Source of the DNA: JABMQB01 sp963666575
GTDB taxonomy: Bacteria; Bacteroidota; Bacteroidia; Bacteroidales; Prolixibacteraceae
NCBI GenBank assembly: GCA_963666575.2
Contig: CAXXYG010000025.1
Coordinates: forward strand, 62,001 to 126,000
DNA length: 64,000 bases
Direction: 5' to 3'
Below the pieces are notes generated by a model. That model saw nothing but the letters and a program-made list of their open reading frames with translations. It was not told the DNA's origin and searched no databases. Positions within the stretch are counted from its first letter, which is position 1, and each line of letters begins with the position of its first letter. A program made the translations under genes and the position numbers. Of the stretch, positions 9,529 through 18,982 are shown in pieces.

Positions 9529-9795
9529 ACAATTAAAATTTATCAATAAAGCCAGTTTCATTTCCGATAATTTTAAATAAGTCAAAGTTTGAGCAAAATG
9601 AACCGGAGCCAGAACCTCAATCGATTTAACTTCAACAATCACTTTATCTTCAATTACTAAATCAATTCTATATCCAACTTCTTGTTTTACACCTTTATAT
9701 ACAAAAGGCATAGGTACCTGTTGTTTTACATCGAATCCAATTTCTCTTAAATCATAGGCTAAAGCATTTTCGATAAATATGTATTCTCGCCAATG
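9502..9795 (-). pseudogene. GxxExxY-family (PD-(D/E)XK-like) protein, both ends missing
   Basis: The frame reading left from about 9795 gives YIFIENALAYDLREIGF, then MPFVYKGVKQEVGYRIDLVI, VIVEVKSIEVLAPVHFAQTL and TYLKLSEMKLALLINFN. This is the core of the GxxExxY family (~125 residues, predicted nuclease fold; RIDL...VEVKS is the likely catalytic part). The family's N-terminal section with the naming motif is absent: upstream is the repeat copy at 9808-9953. The C-terminal ~15 residues are replaced by translation of repeat copy 1. So it is a truncated remnant inserted between redox genes, with direct repeats on both sides. Confidence 0.75.
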
Positions 9796-9807
9796 GGCGA
9801 ATTTGTT

Positions 9808-9953
9808 TTCTTTTTTCTTAGCGTTTTTTGCGTTTTACACTTTGCGTTCTTTGCGTGAACCTTTCTTAAAAATTTCACGCAAAGTGCGCAAATATTTATT
9901 TTAAGTTTTCATTCAATGTTTTTTAACCTTTATTTTTTCGCGCAAAGCCCGCA
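9808..9953. repeat. 'cgcaaag' inverted/direct repeat, copy 2
   Basis: Same order of words as copy 1 at 9384-9528: gcgttttttgcgttttacac, ctttgcgtgaaccttt, then cacgcaaagtgcgcaaat, then cgcgcaaagcccgcaaag. Between 9240 and 9993 nothing else is recognisable besides these repeats, the GxxExxY remnant and the candidate promoter. Confidence 0.75.
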
Positions 9954-9993
9954 AAGAAGATCCTTAAATATATTTTTCATTGCATGACCACTT

Positions 9994-11862
9994 TTACTTT
10001 TCTCCAAAACAATACAATTGATTTAATCCCCGAATATAAATTCTTCCGTCAGAAAAAGCCGGTGTTGTATACCCTTCTTCACCCAGTTGAGCAGTACCAA
10101 TAATTTTTGCTTCGCGGGATACTTCCATAATATGGACTTCGCCGTCGGTATCAAGCGCATAAATTTTATTTCCGGCAATTACAGGTGAAGCATAAAATCC
10201 ATTTCCAAATTCCTGCTCCCATAATTTATCTCCTGTTTTAGCATCATAGCAAGCAAATACCCCATAACTCGTTGCAATAAAAAGTAATCCATTCGCTGCA
10301 ACAGGACTCGCAACTTCAGGTAAATATTCATCGTCTTCCCACTTTATTTCTCCGGTTTTAGCATCAAGTGCAACTAAACGTGCATATTCATTCGAAGCAA
10401 AAATAAATCCATCAAAATAGGCTGCAGATGGACCAACTTCACCCATCATACATTCTGTGGCCCATAATTCTTCTCCGGTTTCAACATCGTATGCTGCTAC
10501 TGTTGGGTCGGCAGAGAGAATTAATTGCTTTTTACCATCAACAGTTATTAAGATGGGGCTCGCCCACGATATTTTTGAACTTCGAACAGTTTCCCATTCA
10601 GTTTCACCCGATAAAATATTTAGGGCTAATAATTTACCGCCCTTATTTGTATCATACTGAACAAATACTCTATTTTCCCAATTAATTAGAGAGGATGAAT
10701 GGCCATAATGATTATCAGGTACGCCAAGATTACGCGCCCATAACCGGTTACCATCCATATCAAAGGCAATTATGTCGCCAGTGGCAAAAATAGCTACAAT
10801 CTGTTTTCCATTTGTCGAAACTGTCGATGCGGCTAATCCTGTATCTTCCGTCACTCTTGGAGGTTGTACCGGTGAACCAGTAATATTATCGGCCGGTTTT
10901 GACCACAACAGTTTACCGCTATTTTTATCAAAACAATACACTTCGCGAACCTGTGCATCGGCACCGGTCAGGAATAGTTTGTTCCCCCAAATAACAGGAG
11001 AACTGTATCCATGTTTAGGGATTTTTGTTTTCCATAAAGTATTTGAACCTGCTGCTCCATCGAATGAAACAGGAATATTTTTATATCTACTAACTCCGTT
11101 ACCAAAAGGGCCTCTGAATCCACCCGAATTGGCGAAAATTTCTGTTTCTGAAGCTGATGCAGATACAGGTGCTGGACTTTTTTCCACCGGGACGATTTTG
11201 GATTCTTCTACTGGTTCATTAGGATCAATATTCTCTGCTACAACATTTTCATCACTTATTGTTTCTGCCGCATTTCCTTCCAAATTTGTTGTTGTTTGAG
11301 GTATTTCTGTTTTTTTACCAACTTCAATTACTTCAATTGAACTGTTATCACTATCTTCTTCCGTTGTTGAATTTATAGCAGCCACATCAAATTTATCGAG
11401 GTAATCGACTGTAAATGCAGAAGCAACCAGGGCAGTTGCCAGAATAACAAAACCAACAATAAACAACCATTTCTGAGAAAAAACACGGGCAATAAATTCG
11501 TTTTCCTCCAGAATTTCCGGCTTTTCAATTTTAGCCTTTAAAGTATAATAACTTATTAAAGAAATCCCCAGGATAAAAGCACCAAATAACAAAATGTAGC
11601 TTCCGGTTTTCACCTGCCATTGACTATTAAAATAAGCTTTTCTTACTAATAAGTCATAGGTTCTGATTTCTTCTATTATTGTATCGTTGTTAGGGTCATC
11701 TTTTAACCTTTCGACCATCGAATCAATCACTTTACTTTCAACCGGGTCGGATTGTGATACCTGCAAAAAATTTAATAACAATAATAAGGCAACAACCGAG
11801 CAAAAAACACCAGCCACAATTACAATGTTCCTGACAGTTTTTAATTTATTAATTTCGTTCAT
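9994..11862 (-). CDS. Membrane-anchored PQQ-like beta-propeller protein 2
   Basis: 622 residues. Three hydrophobic segments lie in the first ~155 residues (about 13-32, 85-105 and 132-152). They are followed by a Thr/Glu/Ser-rich linker of ~90 residues and then a C-terminal propeller of roughly 370 residues with repeated G-x-x-Y-A/C-x-D and W-x-x-x-F/L motifs. The propeller should face the periplasm, held to the inner membrane by the helices. It sits 15 bases downstream of the polyferredoxin gene, which points to co-transcription and a physical link. No haem-binding CxxCH and no certain PQQ ligand set is visible. Confidence 0.82.
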   Translation of the reverse strand: MNEINKLKTVRNIVIVAGVFCSVVALLLLLNFLQVSQSDPVESKVIDSMVERLKDDPNNDTIIEEIRTYDLLVRKAYFNSQWQVKTGSYILLFGAFILGISLISYYTLKAKIEKPEILEENEFIARVFSQKWLFIVGFVILATALVASAFTVDYLDKFDVAAINSTTEEDSDNSSIEVIEVGKKTEIPQTTTNLEGNAAETISDENVVAENIDPNEPVEESKIVPVEKSPAPVSASASETEIFANSGGFRGPFGNGVSRYKNIPVSFDGAAGSNTLWKTKIPKHGYSSPVIWGNKLFLTGADAQVREVYCFDKNSGKLLWSKPADNITGSPVQPPRVTEDTGLAASTVSTNGKQIVAIFATGDIIAFDMDGNRLWARNLGVPDNHYGHSSSLINWENRVFVQYDTNKGGKLLALNILSGETEWETVRSSKISWASPILITVDGKKQLILSADPTVAAYDVETGEELWATECMMGEVGPSAAYFDGFIFASNEYARLVALDAKTGEIKWEDDEYLPEVASPVAANGLLFIATSYGVFACYDAKTGDKLWEQEFGNGFYASPVIAGNKIYALDTDGEVHIMEVSREAKIIGTAQLGEEGYTTPAFSDGRIYIRGLNQLYCFGEK

Positions 11863-11877
11863 GTGATATACAATTAA

Positions 11878-13140
11878 CTATTTTTCAACCGGGCAATAAT
11901 CCATACAACGCCCGCAACTGTAACAATCTCCTTTATTTGGGGAATAATCTTCTCTTTTGCGATATACCAACTGATTTAATAATGTTAATCCAATTACCAA
12001 TCCCATAAATCCACCCAAAATCCAGCTACCCACATAAAACTTATGCCTGATAACTTTAGCTTCTTCAACCAATACTTCCATTGATTTTCCGGAAGTCATA
12101 AATCCCTGAATATCCAGATTTTCAGTATCATTTCGTAATTCAGGCTGAGAAATTAATAATTCAGCCAAATACACATCAGGATGCGCTTTCGATAAAAATG
12201 TATGTGATTTTGATCCAATAAAACCACCAACCAATATCCACACAGGAATTAATAATCCATAAGTAATAAATTTCTTAACACTTGATTTTGAAGCTTTATA
12301 CTGTTTTTCATTTGTTGGTAAATCAATGGCATCAAAGGGGCACGAAGTAGTACACAATTTACACTGAATACATTTTGAAGGAGTAATCGACAAATGTTTC
12401 CATGAAAAACGCGACATCCAGTTAAGCAACACTCCGTAAGGGCATAAAAAGCGGCAATAAGGGCGAGCGACAAACATTCCCATCAATAAAAAGCTTGCAC
12501 CTAAAACAATCATATGCACTTCGGCATCCATTCTGAAAATACCAACAAACGGGTCGTACCGGCAAATAATAAAATCAGTTCCGGTAGCAGCATATAAAAC
12601 AGCAAGCCCAAGGTATAAATACGGGAGAATCCCTAATGTTTTGCGTAGCCAACGTGGCAACGATAAAGGTTTAACAATTACCAAATCCTGAATGTTTCCC
12701 AACGGGCAAACTCCTGCACAAAACGAACGCCCAAAAAAGAGGGTATAAATGAGTGGTGACAGGAAAAACAACAATGCCGTTATGGAGATGGCATAATTAG
12801 GATCAGCAAAAGTTAATGCTACATTTTGCAAGCTACCTACCGAACAAATACAGCCATTGCGAAAAAAACCAAAATACAGGACAGAAAAAATGGATAAATA
12901 CAAAATGCCTTGCCTCGACCTCTTTTTAACAGCAAAATAAGATGCCAATGATAAAGCGGCCAATAAAACAGCAACATCAAACAGTTCCATAGCCCCTGAG
13001 CGGGGTTCAGGAGTAATTGGCGATGGTTGCTCGTAACCGCTGTCAAACTCAGGCTTCGGAAAACGCTGCTTTTGAGCAAAAATTCCCGTTACCAAAAATA
13101 AAAAGGCAAAAATTAAAAGAATATATTTTGAATATTTCAT
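11878..13140 (-). CDS. NapH/NosR-type membrane polyferredoxin
   Basis: 420 residues, with a signal-like first helix (ending TGIFAQ) and about six further membrane segments. Cysteine motifs in order are GCICSVG, CAGVCPLG and CRFLCPYG (the paired Cx3CP motifs of NapH/NosR/CcoG proteins), CIQCKLCTTSCP (a cytoplasmic-type [4Fe-4S] cluster), and a C-terminal CYSCGRCMDYCP. NosR proteins carry a periplasmic FMN domain; here only a short Pro-rich stretch takes its place. Family members move electrons between cytoplasm or quinol pool and periplasmic partners. Its position between a Tat-exported ferredoxin and a membrane-anchored propeller fits a transmembrane electron conduit. Confidence 0.85.
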   Translation of the reverse strand: MKYSKYILLIFAFLFLVTGIFAQKQRFPKPEFDSGYEQPSPITPEPRSGAMELFDVAVLLAALSLASYFAVKKRSRQGILYLSIFSVLYFGFFRNGCICSVGSLQNVALTFADPNYAISITALLFFLSPLIYTLFFGRSFCAGVCPLGNIQDLVIVKPLSLPRWLRKTLGILPYLYLGLAVLYAATGTDFIICRYDPFVGIFRMDAEVHMIVLGASFLLMGMFVARPYCRFLCPYGVLLNWMSRFSWKHLSITPSKCIQCKLCTTSCPFDAIDLPTNEKQYKASKSSVKKFITYGLLIPVWILVGGFIGSKSHTFLSKAHPDVYLAELLISQPELRNDTENLDIQGFMTSGKSMEVLVEEAKVIRHKFYVGSWILGGFMGLVIGLTLLNQLVYRKREDYSPNKGDCYSCGRCMDYCPVEK

Positions 13141-13179
13141 ATACTGAACTCTTGCAGATAATCTAACTTAAATTGTTTT

Positions 13180-13746
13180 TTAGGATATATTTACCCAATC
13201 GCCTTTTACTTTATATGCTTCGCTTGATTTAACGCGCGAAATAGCATCGGAAGGGCAAAGCCTGGCAATGGAACATTCGTTGCAATTAAGGCAAATGTCG
13301 TGTACTATTTGCAAGTGCAACGAACCGTTACCAAAAGAAGTACACCCTTTTACACATTTGCCACAACCAATACACAAATCTTCGTCGATGATGTATTCAA
13401 AATAAGGTTCTTCAATAAACTTCCGTTCGATGGCAGCCGTAGGGCACAATTGGTTTTCGGCGGCTGTCGATAATTTATTGGCATCGGGTTTAAAATAGCC
13501 GCCACATAAATCACAATAACCACACAAATCGTAGGCATGGATACATTTTACAGCTGAAGGTTTCATCACACATTCGGTGGCGCATCTGCCACATTGTGTA
13601 CATTTAAACGGGTCAATTTGCCACACATATTCATCAGTGGTTGATTTCGCCAACGCCATTCCACCAAAAGTGCCTAACGCAACTCCCAAAGTTAACCTGG
13701 CCCCCTGCTGAATAAAATCCCTCCTGCTTTTTGCTTTTTTATCCAT
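13180..13746 (-). CDS. Tat-exported polyferredoxin (four Fe-S motifs)
   Basis: The start at 13746 (MDKKAKSRRDF) is chosen because it places a twin-arginine signal (SRRDFIQQG plus a hydrophobic stretch) at the N-terminus and gives an 8-base ATGGATAA overlap with the upstream stop; a start 33 bases earlier is possible. The 188-residue product carries CTQCGRCATEC, CGYCDLC, CIGCGKCVKGC and CLNCNECSIARLC, enough for up to four [4Fe-4S] clusters, as in NapG/MauM-type proteins. Export by Tat implies that the clusters are inserted in the cytoplasm before transport. It probably exchanges electrons with the NapH-type protein encoded next (39 bases away). Confidence 0.85.
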   Translation of the reverse strand: MDKKAKSRRDFIQQGARLTLGVALGTFGGMALAKSTTDEYVWQIDPFKCTQCGRCATECVMKPSAVKCIHAYDLCGYCDLCGGYFKPDANKLSTAAENQLCPTAAIERKFIEEPYFEYIIDEDLCIGCGKCVKGCTSFGNGSLHLQIVHDICLNCNECSIARLCPSDAISRVKSSEAYKVKGDWVNIS

Positions 13747-13933
13747 CTTGCCTGAATTTTTCTGCTTGTTGTAAACCACAACCTTTTAACTTACTACAAT
13801 TTGAACATCCCGGTAACCGGCAATCTTCATTTTCACCAATTTTATGATTAACAACCAAATAACCGGAGAAAATCCCCATGGCGGATAATAAAATCCACCG
13901 TCCGCTACTTTTAATAAACTGTTTCCTGTCCAT
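13739..13933 (-). CDS. Small membrane protein with four-cysteine motif
   Basis: 64 residues: a short basic head (MDRKQFIKSSGR), one hydrophobic helix (residues 13-28) and a tail with Cys 38, 43, 46 and 52 (C-x4-C-x2-C-x5-C). The head resembles a Tat-like signal with a single Arg-Lys pair. I do not recognise the family. The one-base gap to the NHL gene and the 8-base overlap with the ferredoxin gene argue strongly that it is translated. Four closely spaced cysteines could hold an Fe-S cluster or metal, or form disulfides in the periplasm. Confidence 0.7.
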   Translation of the reverse strand: MDRKQFIKSSGRWILLSAMGIFSGYLVVNHKIGENEDCRLPGCSNCSKLKGCGLQQAEKFRQDG

Positions 13934-13934
13934 A

Positions 13935-14894
13935 TTAGTTAGGTTGAAATAACCGAATCATTTTTTTATCCACATCAAGGGCATAAATATTGCCCGTTTC
14001 ATCAATTGCCAGTTCAGGAGCATGGCCATCGTCCTCAAACTTATCGGGGGCTGCAACTACTCCTACTAACTCACCCGAAGGTTTATATATTTTTATTCTG
14101 ACCAATCCTTTTTCGCTGGTTACAAAATTGCCATTTGGTAAAAAGGCAAATCGCGCCGGATTACAACAGCCGCTAAATCCTTCGATTTGCATCGATGTTT
14201 TTTCCCAAAAACCACGAAGTGTGCCATCAAAAGCATAATTCTCGAGGGCATGTGCTCCTGGATTTACTACCCATAATTCGCCATTTTCATTTATATTTAA
14301 ATCGAAATTGGCACTTGGGATAATAAAACCATGCAGGCTTTCTTCTTCATGTTTTCCTTCAAATTCGTTTATTTTTTCTCCGGAAGTTAAAAAATGAATG
14401 ACTTTGCGATTGCCGGCATCGGCCACAAATACATTATTTTCGTAAACTGCGACTGAAGTAAGAACCGGATCGGCATCAAAATCTTTAAATTCCTGAATAA
14501 GTTCCCCCCGGAGATTATAAACCAGAAGTTGTGCTTCAAAACTGACATACAACTTTTCAGAATTAATTGTAATACTGGATGGATGGTCTGGAAGAAAAAA
14601 TTCTGAAATTAAAGTTCCATTGTTTCCAATAATCTGAATCAGGCTATCGCCGGCAACAATTAGCTGGTTGTTATAAAATACAATTCCACTAGGTTGTTGA
14701 ATTTTCAATTTAAAGTTTTTTGTCTCTTTGTAAAGGATCAAATCCGGATTGACCGATTTATATTGATCGACATTTAATTCGTAGGGGTTTTCTGGCCTTT
14801 TATCGGGCCGGGTTGATAAAAAATCCATAGCCATAACGGCAATAATTACTATGGCTAAAACGATCAGAAAAATAACTATTCCTTTATTCTTCAT
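13935..14894 (-). CDS. Membrane-anchored NHL-repeat beta-propeller protein
   Basis: 319 residues, with an N-terminal helix (IVIFLIVLAIVIIAVMAMDF) serving as an anchor or uncleaved signal, followed by NHL-type repeats (NNVFVADAGNRKVIHF, GNIYALDVDKKMIRLFQP). A CC pair occurs at FSGCCNPARFAF. NHL propellers are usually protein- or ligand-binding platforms. It starts 3 bases after the stop of the preceding propeller gene and ends 1 base before the four-cysteine gene, so it is firmly inside the operon. The sixth propeller of the block, and the only one of NHL type. Confidence 0.83.
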   Translation of the reverse strand: MKNKGIVIFLIVLAIVIIAVMAMDFLSTRPDKRPENPYELNVDQYKSVNPDLILYKETKNFKLKIQQPSGIVFYNNQLIVAGDSLIQIIGNNGTLISEFFLPDHPSSITINSEKLYVSFEAQLLVYNLRGELIQEFKDFDADPVLTSVAVYENNVFVADAGNRKVIHFLTSGEKINEFEGKHEEESLHGFIIPSANFDLNINENGELWVVNPGAHALENYAFDGTLRGFWEKTSMQIEGFSGCCNPARFAFLPNGNFVTSEKGLVRIKIYKPSGELVGVVAAPDKFEDDGHAPELAIDETGNIYALDVDKKMIRLFQPN

Positions 14895-14897
14895 GTC

Positions 14898-16325
14898 TTA
14901 TTGTTTCATATTTAAACAAACCATTTTTTTCGAATCCCTTAAAATAAGGTAACCATCAGCCACAGCCAACGGAGCCCAGGCATCGTGCCCATCTTCAACT
15001 ATTGTAGCCTGATCGAGTTGAATATATTCAGTTTTACTAGGTTGAATAATTGTTAAAACAGCATCGTCGCTAAGCAGAAAAAATTTATTGTCGGCAATCA
15101 TAAAAGGGCCTAATCCAAAGCGTGCGTCTTTCCCACTCGACCACACAATTTTCCGGGTGTCGGCCGGATCAACGCATACAAATTGATTGCGCAAAGCTCC
15201 TGCATCCTTTGGAAGTACAGCATACATAAGCCCATTTAACAGAACCGGTGTTTGTTGTTCACATGCCATACCATCTTTGGGTAAATATTCATCAATAACC
15301 TCCACTTTAAAAGTACCATTTTCTTCTGACAATTGAACCATCATGCCTCCGGCACCGTAACCGGCAGTAACGAATATTTTCCCGTCGGGCATACATACAG
15401 GTGAAGGGGCTATTACAGAATGGTTCCATTGAATGGTTTGCCACAATACTTGTCCTACATCGTCGCCATCGGCAGCGATCCCACACAAACCTCCTATTGA
15501 ACTGTAAACATACATTTTACGACCGCCAAATTCAAACGGAATTACTGATGAATGCGACATTTTCCACCCAAGCGGATTGGGTGTTTCCCACTCAATTTCG
15601 CCGGTTTCACAATCAACTGAAATCATTAAATTATCCCCGCCAGTGGCGATTATAGCTTTCCCGTTATCAATAAGTGGGCATTGTCCGGTGTACCAAAATG
15701 GTATTTCCGAATTATAATCTTTGGCCACATCAATCCCCCACTTAAAATCGCCATTTTCTCTGTTAACACACATTACATGGCACCTTGGCCCCATTGTAAC
15801 AATATAATCGTCGGTAACAGCAGGCACAGTGCGCGACATGCCATGGTTACGTTTGATATTTACTTTATACCAACGCCTCCAAAGTTCTGTTCCTTCAGTT
15901 AACGACAAACATTTCAGTACATCGGCCCTTAATTCTTCATTGTAATCGAGTACATAGACCAATCCTTTATATATTGCTGCTCCTGAATGGCCTTCGCCTA
16001 AATCAAGCGACCAAACTATATTTGGCCCCTGTTCTCCAAATTTATTAATCAGGCGAACCGGAGATTTAGAAATATTATCAATATCAGCTCCACGAAAACG
16101 GGGCCACGATTCTTCTAAAGGTTGGTAATCAGTTGAAAAAACCTCAAAACTCTCACCTATCTGAATATTCTCATCAATAACAACTCCCTTTCCCCGATTA
16201 TCAAGCCCAGGAAGGCTCACATTAAAATCGGAGGTAGGATTATAAAATAACCACCAACCTATTACAGCAATTCCAATAATAGTAATTATTAATACTATAT
16301 TTTTTAAAAGGATTTTCTGAATCAT
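14898..16325 (-). CDS. Membrane-anchored PQQ-like beta-propeller protein 3
   Basis: 475 residues. The N-terminal segment (NIVLIITIIGIAVIGWWLFY) is a membrane anchor. The propeller starts with SWPRFRGADIDNISKSP, the WPxFRG entry motif shared with the other propellers here, and continues with blades such as VYVLDYNEELRADVLKCLSL and IMVSVDCETGEIEWETP-like strands. Its ATG overlaps the upstream stop as TAATG, a sign of translational coupling. It is most like the two following propellers (16325-17572 and 17768-18982) and may have arisen with them by duplication. Confidence 0.83.
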   Translation of the reverse strand: MIQKILLKNIVLIITIIGIAVIGWWLFYNPTSDFNVSLPGLDNRGKGVVIDENIQIGESFEVFSTDYQPLEESWPRFRGADIDNISKSPVRLINKFGEQGPNIVWSLDLGEGHSGAAIYKGLVYVLDYNEELRADVLKCLSLTEGTELWRRWYKVNIKRNHGMSRTVPAVTDDYIVTMGPRCHVMCVNRENGDFKWGIDVAKDYNSEIPFWYTGQCPLIDNGKAIIATGGDNLMISVDCETGEIEWETPNPLGWKMSHSSVIPFEFGGRKMYVYSSIGGLCGIAADGDDVGQVLWQTIQWNHSVIAPSPVCMPDGKIFVTAGYGAGGMMVQLSEENGTFKVEVIDEYLPKDGMACEQQTPVLLNGLMYAVLPKDAGALRNQFVCVDPADTRKIVWSSGKDARFGLGPFMIADNKFFLLSDDAVLTIIQPSKTEYIQLDQATIVEDGHDAWAPLAVADGYLILRDSKKMVCLNMKQ

Positions 16326-17572
16326 TATGCTTTAATATCAAAAATCAACACTATATCTCCATGCCTTACAAATAACATTTTTTCATAAATGGAAGGATGC
16401 GCCCAATAAGGCCCTTCGCCATCAGTTATTTTAAAGGAACTAATTATACTCAGTTTTTTATCATCGGGTTTTACCAAGGCCAGATTACCAGATTTTTCTT
16501 CAAAAAGGTATAATAAATTATCGGCACTTACAATCGATCCTTTGTTAAACCATTCTTCCTCCCAGTTAAGATTACCTGTTTCCCAATCAATACAAGCCCA
16601 CTTTCCCTTTGAATTACTTTGCCAATTGGCACCATAAATATTTCCATCGAACAATACAACACCTCCATGATGATTGTCAAGGACATCGGATTTCCATTTT
16701 AGCTGTGCCGATTTTCCATCTTCAGCCAGGCTAAACATTAAACCACCATGGTCATAGCCGCTGGTTACAAAAATTTCTCCATTAGAATAAAGAGGTGGAT
16801 TGGTATTTCCACCTTTGCCTGACCTATTTGTATGGTACTGAATTAAATTATAGCCCCAAAGAATCTCCCCATCTGCCGAATTTATTGCCAATAGATCGTT
16901 GGCCGTTTGAGCTAAAATTATTTCCAATCCGCCTCTTAAAATTAACGTTGGAGATGCGTAAGCCCTTGGCCCTCCTGATGATTTAGTTTTCCAAACCAAA
17001 GAACCATCGTGTTTATTTAATGCAACTACAGCGGTTTCGACACCTCCCGTTACATAAACTGCAGCAGTTTTAGTCAAAAGAATTGATTCAGCAACACCCC
17101 ATTTGTGGTATTCACCTTTAAAATCAGAATGGGCATCAGAAGACCAAATAATTTCACCTGAATTGGCATCCAGGCAAACTACAACACCCATACCTCCCGC
17201 CAGGTAAATTTTATCATTGTCGATTGTCGGCGTTGACCTTGTTTCGGGAAAAGAATTAGCCCATGCCCTGCCATAACTTTTTTCCCATAAAAGATTTCCT
17301 TTTAAATTGTATGCCGAAATTACATCAAGAGTATCCTTTTTTATTCCTGTAACATAAATTGTATTTTTATAATAAACAACCGAAGAATAACCTTTTCCAA
17401 CGCCTTCAATTTTTAATTTCAGGGCCGGTCCATTACCGGGCCATTGTTTTAATAAATCAACGCCTTCAAAAATACCACTGCGATTGAGGCCCCTGAACTG
17501 GGTAGCCTCCTGCGAAATAGCCCAGAAACTAATTATACAAAAAAAAATAAATACCAATGAATATTTAATCAT
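16325..17572 (-). CDS. Exported PQQ-like beta-propeller protein 4
   Basis: 415 residues, with a signal peptide (KYSLVFIFFCIISFWAISQ). The mature part opens with ATQFRGLNRSGIFEG and contains LLKQWPGNGP. The same layout is found in the gene at 17768-18982 (RGPNSNGIY, LLKNWPGDGP), so the two are tandem paralogues. The later blades also align (KWGVAESIL versus KWGVTETLV; HPSIYEKMLFVRHG versus HPVINNGQLFIRHG). Likely periplasmic. The gene ends in a TAATG overlap with propeller 3. Confidence 0.85.
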   Translation of the reverse strand: MIKYSLVFIFFCIISFWAISQEATQFRGLNRSGIFEGVDLLKQWPGNGPALKLKIEGVGKGYSSVVYYKNTIYVTGIKKDTLDVISAYNLKGNLLWEKSYGRAWANSFPETRSTPTIDNDKIYLAGGMGVVVCLDANSGEIIWSSDAHSDFKGEYHKWGVAESILLTKTAAVYVTGGVETAVVALNKHDGSLVWKTKSSGGPRAYASPTLILRGGLEIILAQTANDLLAINSADGEILWGYNLIQYHTNRSGKGGNTNPPLYSNGEIFVTSGYDHGGLMFSLAEDGKSAQLKWKSDVLDNHHGGVVLFDGNIYGANWQSNSKGKWACIDWETGNLNWEEEWFNKGSIVSADNLLYLFEEKSGNLALVKPDDKKLSIISSFKITDGEGPYWAHPSIYEKMLFVRHGDIVLIFDIKA

Positions 17573-17767
17573 TGAAAATTTTGTTGATTTTATTTTATTT
17601 TCCCCTAATATAATTGTGTCATTTGATTTTTAAAATCATATACGACAAATGATCGATTAAACACTGGAAATAAGATGATGGAAGAGATATTTAAAATGTC
17701 CATCTTCCCACCAATCAAATTTAAAGTGTAAATAACACCACAAACTGATGTGAGACAATTTTTACCT

Positions 17768-18982
17768 TTATTTAATCTTAAATGCCATTAAAGTATTGCC
17801 ATGCCTAATAAATAATTGCCCGTTATTTATTACCGGATGAGCCCAGTGTTGTTCACTTCCCAAAGTAATTTTTGTAGTCCCAAGTATTTTAAAAGTTGAA
17901 GGATTAGCTTCGACCATTGCTAATTCACCACGTTCACTGTAACAGAATAATAATCCATCAGCATAAATAACTGCCCCTTTCGCAATATCAGTTGAACTAT
18001 ACCCTATTTCTCCCGTTTTCCAGTTAAGGCTTTTCCAACTACGGTTATTATCGCCCGAACCATAAACATATCCATCAACCAAAACGGCACCTCCCATTCG
18101 GCTATCTAATTCTTCTGAAAACCATTCTTTTGATACACTGCTACCATCGGCTAACAATTTTAATTTTACAGCACCTCTTCCATATCCACTAAAACAGAGT
18201 AAACCACCATCGTGATATAAAGGAGTGTTGGCATGTACTGACCAACGGTTAGTTTGTTCGTATGACCATAATTTTTTCCCATTAGCCGCATCAACTCCCA
18301 AAATGTGATTTTCTGTCATTGTCACCAATAATTTCCTCGCCGGAAGTTCAATTAATAAAGGAGAACAATAAGCCGATTTTTCTCCTTCGCCTGCTGAAGT
18401 CCATATCAAATCACCATTGTGCCTGTTTAAAGCCACTAAATTATTGGTTTTTCCTCCCGGAGTACAATACAACTTATCTCCATCGATAACTAATGTTTCG
18501 GTCACACCCCATTTAATGTTTTCTCCATCAAAATCAGTAAATGCATTTTTTTTCCATTTTTCAGACCCTGAATTGGCATCCATACATACAATATTCCCCA
18601 TTGCAGAATACATGTATAAATCATCGGCAGCAACCACTGGACTGGTTCTGGCTCCAGGGTAACTTTCAGTAAATTCAGGTCCATAAGATGATTTCCAAAT
18701 AAGTTTACCTTTCAAATCGAGGCAAAATATATAACCAATTGAGTCTTCCATTCCCGAAACAAATATTTTATCATTTGCAAAAACAGGCGAAGAATGGCCT
18801 AATCCAAGACTGTCAGAATGCCACAATAACTGTGGCCCATCACCTGGCCAGTTTTTCAAAAGGCCTGTTTCATTATAAATCCCATTGCTATTGGGTCCGC
18901 GCCATTTGGTTGGAACTTGTGCAAAACCAACTAATTGTGTGGCAATAATCAAAACAACTATAAATATTATACTCTTTTTCAT
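17768..18982 (-). CDS. Exported PQQ-like beta-propeller protein 5
   Basis: The start at 18982 (MKKSIIFIVVLIIATQLVGF) is preferred because it puts the signal peptide first; an upstream ATG at 19054 would add 24 non-signal residues. The mature 380-residue part is a tandem paralogue of propeller 4, with the same RGxN...GIY opening, LLKNWPGDGP and terminal LFIRHGNTLMAFKI. The 195 bases between the two genes are AT-rich and contain a short palindrome (tgatttt-t-aaaatca, 17624-17638), so the downstream genes may have their own promoter. It is the first gene of the redox block; 19055-19329 upstream is AT-rich with no clear feature. Confidence 0.85.
   Translation of the reverse strand: MKKSIIFIVVLIIATQLVGFAQVPTKWRGPNSNGIYNETGLLKNWPGDGPQLLWHSDSLGLGHSSPVFANDKIFVSGMEDSIGYIFCLDLKGKLIWKSSYGPEFTESYPGARTSPVVAADDLYMYSAMGNIVCMDANSGSEKWKKNAFTDFDGENIKWGVTETLVIDGDKLYCTPGGKTNNLVALNRHNGDLIWTSAGEGEKSAYCSPLLIELPARKLLVTMTENHILGVDAANGKKLWSYEQTNRWSVHANTPLYHDGGLLCFSGYGRGAVKLKLLADGSSVSKEWFSEELDSRMGGAVLVDGYVYGSGDNNRSWKSLNWKTGEIGYSSTDIAKGAVIYADGLLFCYSERGELAMVEANPSTFKILGTTKITLGSEQHWAHPVINNGQLFIRHGNTLMAFKIK

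Noticed and set aside
4110..18982. Calling the five propellers quinoprotein dehydrogenases
   Set aside because: The PQQ-like blade repeat is visible but no complete PQQ/metal ligand set or haem motif could be identified; BamB-like scaffold proteins share the repeat.
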